NCBI GenBank assembly: GCA_041180805.1
Contig: JBEGQX010000278.1
Span: 1 to 13,500, forward strand
Direction of reading: 5' to 3'
From: JBEGQX01 sp041180805
Lineage (GTDB): Bacteria > Planctomycetota > Planctomycetia > Gemmatales > Gemmataceae
Length of the DNA stretch: 13,500 bases
Positions within the stretch are counted from its first letter, which is position 1; every line of letters starts with the position of its first letter. The translations under genes and the position numbers were made by a program. Below the pieces are notes generated by a model. That model had not been told where the DNA came from. It worked only from the letters and a program-made list of their open reading frames with translations, and ran no database searches. Positions 1 to 6,841 of the stretch are shown here, in pieces.

Positions 1-34
1 CCGAAAAGCCGCCGCTAATGAACCCTTCCATGGG

Positions 35-1375
35 ATGGAGTTGGAAAATTCCCCTCTTCCGTTCAAGATAAACATTTATGGGAATGGCGAAACCTACGGG
101 GCATTGAAAAAATACGTTCAGGAAGGCCAGCCAGCAGATGAATTGCTGAAAAGGTTGGAAATATCCAACCTGCGTGGAATGGGTGGTGCTGGATTTCCAA
201 CCTTTAAAAAATGGTCCGCAGTCCGATCAACCCCATCCAAAACAAAATATGTCATTTGCAATGCCGACGAAAGCGAACCCGGGACTTTCAAGGATCGCGA
301 AATTCTCCGTCGGGCCCCCTGGCTTGTGATTGAAGGAATGATTTTAGCCGCATTTGTTTCCGGTGCAGAAAAGGGATATCTCTACATCAGGCACGAATAT
401 ATTGAAGAACTTCATCAGTTGGAAAAAGAGCTGGCAAAGGCCCAAAAGGCCAACCTTGTTGGCAAAAATATTCTTGGAACAGGCAAAGACTTCCATCTTG
501 AAATTTACGTTAGTCCGGGTGGCTATGTCCAGGGTGAAGAAACTGCCCTTATGGAAGCCATTGAAGATCGCCGGGGGGAACCCAGAAACAAACCTCCATT
601 TTCAGTTTTCCAAGGACTGTTCGGGAAACCCACAGTCATCAACAATGTGGAAACCCTGGCTTGGACCCCGGGAATATTCACCCAAGGCGGTGAGTGGTAT
701 CGTGATATGGGGATTCGGGGCGCCCGCGGAATGCGACTTGTGTCCATTAGTGGGGATGTGGTGAAACCCGGGGTATATGAAGTTCCTTTTGGTCAGACGG
801 TAAAAGAATTAATCTTTGAAACAGCCGGTGGCTTGGAACCGGGAAGAAGCCTGAAAGCCATAGCAACTTCCGGACCATCAGGCGGTTTTTTACCAGCACA
901 AATCCCCGTTGAAATGCTGCCACAAAAATTTGTCCAGCAAAAAGCCCCATCCGGAGAGGCGTTTTTCGATGTTCTAACTCTTGCGCTGGATCTTGATACC
1001 CTTGCACTAATGGGGGGTATGCTGGGGGCGGCTTTCATAGTCTATGATGACCGCCGCGACATGGTTGACAACGCGCTTAACTGTGTTTCTTTTTACCGGA
1101 ATGAATCTTGCGGCAAGTGCGTCCCCTGCAGGACCGGTTCCCAAAAGCTGGTAGATATGATCACAGATCTGATGCACGGAAAGTCCTCTCGCAAGGAACT
1201 GGAACTTATCTCCGATCTGGGAGAAACCATGGGATTAACCTCCATTTGTGGCCTGGGCCAGGTTGCTTCCAACCCCATCACCAGTGTCATAAAATTCTTT
1301 CCCAAGGATGTTTCAAAACATCTCGAGGGAACCTCGGCAAATGATTCCCGAGTGAGCCGGGAGAAACTGTCATGA
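35..1375 (+). CDS. NuoF-type NADH:acceptor oxidoreductase (diaphorase) subunit, nuoF-like
   Basis: NADH-oxidising flavoprotein of the NuoF/HoxF/HydB family: it takes hydride from NADH onto FMN and passes electrons to an iron-sulfur chain. Seen, counting from ATG 35: glycine-rich nucleotide loop LRGMGGAGFPT (46-56), FMN-site motif CNADESEPGTFKDR (75-88), YVQGEETA (164-171), an SLBB-like segment (about 234-300), and all four ligands of the C-terminal [4Fe-4S] (N3) cluster, C359, C362, C365 and C405. The 446 residues match the usual length (E. coli NuoF about 445). Oddities: the usual GRGGAGFPTG reads GMGGAGFPTF, and the usual YICGEE reads YVQGEE. The start is uncertain: no clear Shine-Dalgarno precedes ATG 35 and the frame stays open to the left edge, so the N terminus may lie outside. 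The next gene overlaps by ATGA. No other complex I genes follow, so this is probably a stand-alone diaphorase rather than respiratory NuoF. The symbol is left blank for that reason. Confidence 0.9.
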   Translation: MELENSPLPFKINIYGNGETYGALKKYVQEGQPADELLKRLEISNLRGMGGAGFPTFKKWSAVRSTPSKTKYVICNADESEPGTFKDREILRRAPWLVIEGMILAAFVSGAEKGYLYIRHEYIEELHQLEKELAKAQKANLVGKNILGTGKDFHLEIYVSPGGYVQGEETALMEAIEDRRGEPRNKPPFSVFQGLFGKPTVINNVETLAWTPGIFTQGGEWYRDMGIRGARGMRLVSISGDVVKPGVYEVPFGQTVKELIFETAGGLEPGRSLKAIATSGPSGGFLPAQIPVEMLPQKFVQQKAPSGEAFFDVLTLALDLDTLALMGGMLGAAFIVYDDRRDMVDNALNCVSFYRNESCGKCVPCRTGSQKLVDMITDLMHGKSSRKELELISDLGETMGLTSICGLGQVASNPITSVIKFFPKDVSKHLEGTSANDSRVSREKLS

Positions 1376-3714
1376 ATATCGCAGAAGAAATAGTCCCGGT
1401 CGTTCTGGATGGCCAGGTTGTGGAGTTAGAAAAATCCGCAGCCGACTTGTTAAAAGCACCGCCGGTAAAACTGACCATCGATGGAAAACAAGTCGAGATA
1501 GCCCGGGCAACCTTGCAAAAAGATCCCATAAGCGGGGAATCCAAACCACGCCTGACCACGATCTATGATGCTGCCCAAAAAGCGGGTGTCTCCATCCCTG
1601 TGCTATGCCACCGTGACCACATGACACCTGTGGCAGTATGCAGATTCTGCGCGGTGGATGTTGGCTCTCGCACCCTGGTGGCGGCTTGCCACAAACCGGT
1701 GGAAGATGGCATGAAGGTGGAAACCGCTGCTGGCAGCCCCAAGGTGAAAAAAGCGGTGAGCGTTCTTACGGAACTTCTGATTACCGACAATCAAGTGCCG
1801 CGTTCTGTCAACCGTGAATATGGTGAAAACGAGCTTCGTCAAATCGCCAGGACCTTGGGATTAAATCCAACCGAATCCCGGTTTCCAAAGTCTGTCGCCG
1901 ATCGTGGTCACGATGAATCTTCCGTGGTCATTGCAGTGGATCACAATGCATGCATCCTCTGCGACCGTTGCGTAAGGGCCTGTGGTGAAATTCGCAACAA
2001 TCACGTGATTGGCCGTATGAACAAGGGTTTCAAGGCGAGAATAGCCTTTGACCTGAATGACCCCATGGGAAACTCCTCCTGTGTTTCCTGTGGAGAATGC
2101 ATGGTTTCCTGCCCAACCGGCGCGCTTACAAACCGAAAACTTGTCCAATCCGATCTTTCCAAACAACCTGGCGCTCAAACGGTTTCGCTGGATGATGTGT
2201 TCAAGCATGAATTGTTCGATGGCGTAAGCAGACCATTCATGGAATGGAACAAGGGATCCGTTGTCAGAAGAAAGTTCAAGCCGGGCGAAATCATTTGCAG
2301 AGAGGGTGACTCCGGAAACACGGCATTCATTATCGAAAATGGCAAACTGGAAGTTTCGCTGCAGGCACCTCTGAAGCATATCGAAAACAAGGGCACAGGT
2401 GGATTCCTGGGCTTGGTCAAGAAATTCACCATGAACCTGGGCACTGCTAAAACGAAAGAAAAAGGTCAGACCCGATTTATCAGCATAGATGCCCCTGTTT
2501 CCCTCAACACATCAAATCCAATAGCGGAACTCACCCCAGATGATGTGATATTTGGCGAAATGACCTGCATGAATAATTACCCTCGAAGCGCCACAGTGCG
2601 GGCAAAAACCGAGGTGACTCTCCTGGAAATCAGCCGAAATGTGCTTTATGTGCTTCAGCGCAGCAAGCGTTCCAAAGAAATACTTGAGAATGTCTACCGC
2701 AAGAGATCGATTAACTCGCATCTGCGAAGCATCCCCCTGTTTGCCGACCAGTTCGACAACAAGGATGAATTTGATCAATTTGTAAACATGATCAAAGACA
2801 AGGCCAGACTTGTGCGCCTTAATCCGGGTGACACGATATTCCGACAGGGAGACCTTGCGGATAATTTCTATCTGGTTAGAGTCGGTTTTGTCAAAATCTC
2901 ACTCCGTCAACCCGGAGGTGAGCACATCCTGAACTATACCGGCCCTGGCGGGGTTGTGGGTGAAATAGGCCTGATGGGACATCTTGCGGAAATGGCTGGC
3001 AAAGGGCTTTCCAACACCCGTATTGCCACCGCCACCGCCCTGGACCATGTCGATTTGGTCAGCATTAATGGGGACAATTTCAAGGAAATCATCGCAAATT
3101 TCCCAAAAATCAGGGCAAACATGGTGGCAATAGCCCAAGAAAGGCTTGCGGACACCGAAAGACAAAAAGCAAAGTCTCAGAATCTTCCCTTGGGGGACTT
3201 CCTCAAGCAGGGTTTGATGGAAGCAAGAAGTTTGCTGGTGCTTGACCTGACTAAATGCACCCGTTGTGATGAGTGCACTAAGGCATGCTCCGACACTCAC
3301 GAAGGTGTTACACGACTTGTCCGTGAAGGTCTTCGATTTGAAAACTATTTGGTGGCAAGTTCCTGCAGATCCTGCCTGGATCCCTACTGTATGGTGGGTT
3401 GCCCGGTGGACGCCATCCATCGTGGCCGCAAAAGAGAAATGACCATAGAAGATTGGTGCATTGGTTGTGGAAAATGCGCCCAGAATTGCCCTTATGGCAA
3501 CATCAACATGCAACCTTTTGAAACGGGCGAGAAGGTTGCCGACCCTGAGAACCCTGGCAAGAAAATTGCCGTGGTGCAACAGAAGGCAACCATGTGCGAC
3601 CTTTGTGAATCTGTCGATGGTCAGCCATCTTGCGTTTACGCATGTCCACATGATGCGGCTCACCGGATGAGTGGCGTGGAACTTATCCAAACTGTGGAAC
3701 AAATGTATTCCTGA
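1372..3714 (+). CDS. Multi-cluster ferredoxin-like protein with two cyclic-nucleotide-binding domains (NuoG-N/HycB-type hybrid)
   Basis: Predicted cytoplasmic electron carrier; no signal peptide or membrane segment is visible. Order of parts in 780 residues: NuoG-like [2Fe-2S] domain (C79, C90, C93, C106); a NuoG-like linker whose His-Cys cluster ligands are all replaced (N140, R144, N147, N153); two [4Fe-4S] sites (C194/197/200/204 and C237/240/243/247); cNMP-binding domain 1 (about 297-440) with cassette FGE 394-396 and PRSAT 404-408; domain 2 (about 478-610) with GE 530-531 and R550-x-A-T; then a HycB/DmsB-like ferredoxin block with four more sites (C629/632/635/639, C665/668/673/677, C696/699/702/706, C742/745/754/758). 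The start overlaps the nuoF-like stop (ATGA) and has a good ribosome site, GGGAG at 1359-1363. It probably accepts electrons from the upstream diaphorase subunit. The final acceptor and the bound nucleotide are unknown. Domain identities are firm; the role is inferred. Confidence 0.9.
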   Translation: MNIAEEIVPVVLDGQVVELEKSAADLLKAPPVKLTIDGKQVEIARATLQKDPISGESKPRLTTIYDAAQKAGVSIPVLCHRDHMTPVAVCRFCAVDVGSRTLVAACHKPVEDGMKVETAAGSPKVKKAVSVLTELLITDNQVPRSVNREYGENELRQIARTLGLNPTESRFPKSVADRGHDESSVVIAVDHNACILCDRCVRACGEIRNNHVIGRMNKGFKARIAFDLNDPMGNSSCVSCGECMVSCPTGALTNRKLVQSDLSKQPGAQTVSLDDVFKHELFDGVSRPFMEWNKGSVVRRKFKPGEIICREGDSGNTAFIIENGKLEVSLQAPLKHIENKGTGGFLGLVKKFTMNLGTAKTKEKGQTRFISIDAPVSLNTSNPIAELTPDDVIFGEMTCMNNYPRSATVRAKTEVTLLEISRNVLYVLQRSKRSKEILENVYRKRSINSHLRSIPLFADQFDNKDEFDQFVNMIKDKARLVRLNPGDTIFRQGDLADNFYLVRVGFVKISLRQPGGEHILNYTGPGGVVGEIGLMGHLAEMAGKGLSNTRIATATALDHVDLVSINGDNFKEIIANFPKIRANMVAIAQERLADTERQKAKSQNLPLGDFLKQGLMEARSLLVLDLTKCTRCDECTKACSDTHEGVTRLVREGLRFENYLVASSCRSCLDPYCMVGCPVDAIHRGRKREMTIEDWCIGCGKCAQNCPYGNINMQPFETGEKVADPENPGKKIAVVQQKATMCDLCESVDGQPSCVYACPHDAAHRMSGVELIQTVEQMYS

Positions 3715-3723
3715 ATTTCCCTC

Positions 3724-3730
3724 AAGGAAG
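3724..3730 (+). promoter_or_regulatory. Ribosome binding site that fixes the sthA start
   Basis: AAGGAAG lies a few bases before ATG 3734. It supports that ATG over the in-frame ATG at 3671, which would lie inside the upstream gene and add 21 residues with no counterpart in the family. Confidence 0.6.
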
Positions 3731-3733
3731 ATC

Positions 3734-5143
3734 ATGATTCCTGAAAATTACGACCTGATAGTGATTGGCTCCGGACCTGCTGGCGAAAAAGGAGCTGCAG
3801 CGGCAGCCTATTTTGGCAAAAAAGTCGCCATGGTGGAAAAAGAGAACTTTCTGGGTGGCGCCGCCGCGAACACGGGAACGCTGCCGTCCAAAACCCTGCG
3901 GGAATCCGCACTTTATCTTTCCGGGTTCAACCAACGCAAGATTTATGGTGCACAGCTAGATCTGAAAAAGAATGTCCATGTTAGCGATTTCATGGCACAT
4001 GAGCGCTTCGTGAAGGACCAGGAGCGCCAGCGCATTCGCGAAAACATGATAAAACACAATGTTACCATTTATCGCGGCCTGGCATCTTTTGTGGACACCC
4101 AGACCATTTCTGTTCAGCCTGAACGCTGTCCTGAAATCCGGTTAACCGCTGAAAAATTCCTGATCGCCACGGGCTCCTACCCTTTCCGTCCAAAGAACTT
4201 CCCCTTTCACGACCCCAGGATTTTCGACTCGGATACCATTCTTACTCTGGATGAAATTCCTGCCAGCATGGTTGTGGTTGGTGGTGGTGTGATCGGCTGT
4301 GAATATGCCTGTATGTTTGCCGCACTGGGGGTTCAAGTCCATGTGGTGGAAAAGAGAAACCACATTGTGGGTGGCATGGATAATGAAATATCCACCACTC
4401 TCCAAGCCAGAATGGAATCCGCTGGGGTGAAGTTTTTCATGGCAGATTCCATCACCCAGGTGGAATGCGGCGAACATGTGGAGTTGCATCTGGAATCTGG
4501 AACTTCGATCAAGACCAATGCTGTTCTTGTTTCCTCGGGAAGATCCGGGCAGACAAGCAGTTTGGGCTTGGAAAAGATCGGTGTCGAAACCACTTCGCGC
4601 GGGCACATTGTGGTTGACCAGGATTTTCAATCCAAAGTGCCAAGCATTTATGCGGCAGGGGATGTTATTGGAAACCCTGCACTAGCCTCCACTGCCATGG
4701 AACAGGCCAGGCTAGCCATCTACAACGCCTTTCAGGTTGGAGCCAGGCGCCATTTCGCCACACTGCTACCCAGTGGCCTTTACACAATTCCCGAATGTTC
4801 CATGGTGGGTGAAACCGAGGAAGCACTTATTGAAAATAAAATACCTTATGTGGTAGGAAGGGCAAGTTATGCCAACAACGCCAGGGGGCAGATCATAGGG
4901 GATACCGAAGGCTTCCTGAAACTACTTTACCATGCAGAAAACAGGAAGCTCCTGGGGGTTCATATCATCGGTGAAGGCGCAACGGAACTGGTTCATATTG
5001 GTCAGGTTGCCATGCTTAATCAGGCAGACACCAACCTTTTCATCAACACCTGCTTCAATTATCCAACGATTAGTGAAATTTACAAATATGCCACCTTTGA
5101 TGCATTGATTAAGCTAAATGAAGTTGGCAAGCGTTCTCTTTAA
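3734..5143 (+). CDS. sthA: Soluble (Si-specific) NAD(P)+ transhydrogenase
   Basis: FAD enzyme that exchanges hydride between NADPH and NAD+ in the cytoplasm. The 469 residues match E. coli SthA (466) throughout. Seen: FAD-binding GSGPAG (12-17); second dinucleotide fold GGGVIG (183-188); FAD motif AAGDVIGNPALAS with D310; family signatures LPSGLYTIPE and EVGRA-like VVGRASYANNARGQIIG; C-terminal NYPTISE, where disulfide reductases have HPTxSE. The redox disulfide of lipoamide dehydrogenase is missing: the two Cys positions are A44 and T49 in GGAAANTGTLPSK. E. coli SthA keeps one of these Cys, so this protein has lost both. These losses separate it from dihydrolipoamide dehydrogenase. It starts 19 bases after the Fe-S/cNMP gene and is probably cotranscribed, which suggests the operon balances NADH and NADPH pools. 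Confidence 0.9.
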   Translation: MIPENYDLIVIGSGPAGEKGAAAAAYFGKKVAMVEKENFLGGAAANTGTLPSKTLRESALYLSGFNQRKIYGAQLDLKKNVHVSDFMAHERFVKDQERQRIRENMIKHNVTIYRGLASFVDTQTISVQPERCPEIRLTAEKFLIATGSYPFRPKNFPFHDPRIFDSDTILTLDEIPASMVVVGGGVIGCEYACMFAALGVQVHVVEKRNHIVGGMDNEISTTLQARMESAGVKFFMADSITQVECGEHVELHLESGTSIKTNAVLVSSGRSGQTSSLGLEKIGVETTSRGHIVVDQDFQSKVPSIYAAGDVIGNPALASTAMEQARLAIYNAFQVGARRHFATLLPSGLYTIPECSMVGETEEALIENKIPYVVGRASYANNARGQIIGDTEGFLKLLYHAENRKLLGVHIIGEGATELVHIGQVAMLNQADTNLFINTCFNYPTISEIYKYATFDALIKLNEVGKRSL

Positions 5144-5170
5144 GCCCCTGACTTTCGTAATCGTGTTTCG

Positions 5171-5189
5171 TTTCCTTATAATAAGGAAA
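5171..5189 (+). promoter_or_regulatory. Palindrome with embedded -10 box, putative def promoter/operator
   Basis: TTTCCTTAT-A-ATAAGGAAA is a perfect 9+9 base inverted repeat around a single base, in the 78-base gap between sthA and def. A consensus TATAAT sits at its centre (5177-5182), 40 bases before the def start. No convincing -35 hexamer is present at 17 bases; the nearest candidates are TTTCGT/TTCGTA at 5153-5159. It could be a promoter overlapped by a dimeric repressor site. As RNA it would form a 7-bp stem, but no T-run follows, so it is not a classical terminator. Confidence 0.4.
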
Positions 5190-5221
5190 GAGGTAAAAGC
5201 TTTTAAGGGAACTCATTCAAG

Positions 5222-5800
5222 ATGAAGATCGTTCAATATCCGCACCCGGCACTACGCTGCCAGGCTAAGCAGTTGACTTCCATCGACAAGCAGGTACGCC
5301 TGCAAATCGGTGAGATGTTTGATCTAATGTATGAGGCAAAAGGCCTTGGATTGGCCGCAACCCAGGTGGCTTTGCCTTTCCAATTCCTAGTCATGAACAT
5401 CAGCGGAGATGCCAACCAGAAAGACAAGGAACAAGTCTTCATCAACCCCACACTGGTGGAGAGAAAAGGCATCATGGAAGGTGAAGAAGGCTGCCTTAGC
5501 TTTCCAGGCTTGTTTCAAAAAGTTCGCAGGGCAAAAACAGTAAAAATAAAGGCCTACAACCTGGAAGGCCAGGAAGTGGAAGTGGTTGCCTCCGATCTGG
5601 CATCCAGGGCTTGGCAGCATGAAATTGATCACCTTAACGGAGTTCTTTTCATTGACAAACTTGGAGTGATTGGAAAAATGGCTGCTCGTGGGGCACTGAA
5701 AGAACTCGAGGAAGAGTTCAAAAAGATGCAACAACGAGGCGAGCTGCCCCCAGATATCGAAATCAAGGCTTTGCTTGATTCCCTTATGAGCGAGAAATAA
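5222..5800 (+). CDS. def: Peptide deformylase
   Basis: Metal-dependent enzyme that removes the formyl group from the N-terminal methionine of new proteins at the ribosome exit. All three family motifs are intact: GLGLAATQ (41-48, Gln48), EGCLS (89-93, metal ligand Cys91) and QHEIDHL (132-138, ligands His133 and His137, catalytic Glu134). The 192 residues are somewhat longer than the E. coli enzyme (169), through a charged, helix-like C-terminal tail from about residue 155, of unknown role. An AAGGGA at 5205-5210 is the likely ribosome site, at a rather long spacing of 11 bases. fmt follows after 5 bases, the common def-fmt pairing that couples formyl removal with formyl addition. The palindromic -10 region upstream probably starts this unit. 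Confidence 0.96.
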   Translation: MKIVQYPHPALRCQAKQLTSIDKQVRLQIGEMFDLMYEAKGLGLAATQVALPFQFLVMNISGDANQKDKEQVFINPTLVERKGIMEGEEGCLSFPGLFQKVRRAKTVKIKAYNLEGQEVEVVASDLASRAWQHEIDHLNGVLFIDKLGVIGKMAARGALKELEEEFKKMQQRGELPPDIEIKALLDSLMSEK

Positions 5801-5805
5801 TTCCC

Positions 5806-6774
5806 ATGCGTATTGTTATGATGGGAACAGGCACATTCGCGGAACCAACATTTCAAAAGTTGGTGGATTCAGGTTGCAATGTTGTTGGCCTTGTGACTCA
5901 GCCGGAAAAAACAATTGGCAAGGAAAAAGCATCCACACGACTTGCTGGCATGGGTATGGCGCAAATTGCCTTTAAAAACAAAATCCCAGCGCAATCCCCC
6001 CAGAGCATCAATTCACCGGAAGGCATTTCGCTGCTAAAAGCCTGGAATCCTGAACTGCTGGTGGTTGCCGCTTATGGGCAGATTCTCTCCCGGGAAGTTC
6101 TTGAAATTCCAACCTTGGGCGGCATCAATGTGCACGCTTCACTGCTTCCAAGATTTCGTGGGGCAGCTCCAGTGCAATGGGCAATCGCCTCGGGAGACAC
6201 GGAAACCGGCGTATCCATACTGCGTATGACACCACTATTGGATGGTGGTGATCTTCTTGCAGTTCAAAAAGTTCCCATCGATGAATACGAGACCGCTGGT
6301 GAATTAGAGGCACGTCTTGCACCCATTGGGGCAAGTCTTGCGGTTGAAGTTATTAAAAATCTGGAAAAAGGCCCGCTTACCGGCATTCCCCAGGATCATT
6401 CCAAGGTTTCGAAGGCGCCAAAACTTAAAAAAGAAAATGGTGATGTAGACTGGACCAAAAGCGCCCGTGAAGTTTGCTGTCAGATTAGGGCCATGCATCC
6501 ATGGCCAACCGCTTATACACACTGGAAGCGCGAGGGAACTCCTCCCCTGCGCCTTGTTGTTTATAACGCAAAAATTGGAAAAGCCTCCACCAACCTGACC
6601 CCTGGTTCGGTTTTGATGCCTGCCAAAGACGCCCAAACCATGGTAATTGCCGTTGGAAATGGGGAAACCGTGGATCTAACCGAGGTGCAACCAGCAGGCA
6701 AAAATCGCATGAATGCCTTGGATTTCCTGCGTGGCCGCCGCCCACAGGAAGGCGACTTCCTGGGTAAGCCTTAA
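5806..6774 (+). CDS. fmt: Methionyl-tRNA formyltransferase
   Basis: Transfers a formyl group from 10-formyltetrahydrofolate to Met-tRNAfMet, making the bacterial initiator tRNA. Seen: N-terminal MRIVMMGTGTFAEPTF Rossmann start; the catalytic loop INVHASLLPRFRGAAP with N108 and H110; and D146 in LLDGGD, matching the Asn-His-Asp triad of the E. coli enzyme at the same spacing. The C-terminal tRNA-binding domain ends with the usual FLRGRRPQEGD motif. Length is 322 residues (E. coli 315). ATG 5806 fits the family N terminus exactly. It lies 5 bases after the def stop with no clear ribosome site of its own, so translation is probably coupled to def. Confidence 0.96.
   Translation: MRIVMMGTGTFAEPTFQKLVDSGCNVVGLVTQPEKTIGKEKASTRLAGMGMAQIAFKNKIPAQSPQSINSPEGISLLKAWNPELLVVAAYGQILSREVLEIPTLGGINVHASLLPRFRGAAPVQWAIASGDTETGVSILRMTPLLDGGDLLAVQKVPIDEYETAGELEARLAPIGASLAVEVIKNLEKGPLTGIPQDHSKVSKAPKLKKENGDVDWTKSAREVCCQIRAMHPWPTAYTHWKREGTPPLRLVVYNAKIGKASTNLTPGSVLMPAKDAQTMVIAVGNGETVDLTEVQPAGKNRMNALDFLRGRRPQEGDFLGKP
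6745..6762 (+). other. Hairpin with GNRA-type loop at the 3' end of fmt
   Basis: CAGGAAG-GCGA-CTTCCTG forms a perfect 7-bp stem with a GCGA tetraloop, ending 12 bases before the end of fmt. No T-run follows, so it is not a standard intrinsic terminator. It may shield the mRNA 3' end or be a by-product of the conserved C-terminal codons. Pairing is seen; function is guessed. Confidence 0.3.
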
Positions 6775-6841
6775 TTCCTGCCCGAATCTTTCGTAAAATA
6801 ATATTTCAAGGAACCAACAATAAATCCATGGTGTGAAAAGG
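6775..6841 (+). promoter_or_regulatory. fmt-miaB gap, possible weak promoter and ribosome site
   Basis: This gap of 67 bases is AT-rich in its middle. It holds TAAAAT at 6794-6799 (5 of 6 bases of a -10 box) with only a poor TTAATT 17 bases upstream, then AAGGAA at 6808-6813, which is far (28 bases) from ATG 6842. A three-codon ATG-GTG-TGA (6828-6836) overlaps the alternative GTG start of miaB. The 9-mer CTTTCGTAA (6788-6796) also occurs before def (5152-5160). No terminator is evident, so readthrough from fmt is possible. Confidence 0.25.

Noticed and set aside
1..18. End of an upstream gene (PKSRR-stop) at the TAA 16-18
   Set aside because: Only five codons are visible and the competing nuoF-like frame is also open; it cannot be decided from this window.
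1861..2379. Minus-strand open frame of 172 residues
   Set aside because: It lies opposite the [4Fe-4S] cysteine motifs of the plus-strand gene, with no recognisable domain.
3671..3733. Earlier in-frame ATG for sthA
   Set aside because: It overlaps the upstream gene by 44 bases, adds residues unlike the family, and the ribosome site fits ATG 3734.
2899..3735. Long minus-strand open frame (278 residues) opposite the Fe-S/cNMP gene
   Set aside because: The plus strand there encodes clear cNMP and ferredoxin motifs. The minus-strand product resembles no family I know and is a shadow.
3734..5143. Dihydrolipoamide dehydrogenase or mercuric reductase instead of SthA
   Set aside because: Both disulfide cysteines and the HPTxSE histidine are absent, while SthA signatures are present.
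5171..5189. Intrinsic terminator after sthA
   Set aside because: The inverted repeat is AT-rich and followed by GAGGTAAAAG, not a T-run.
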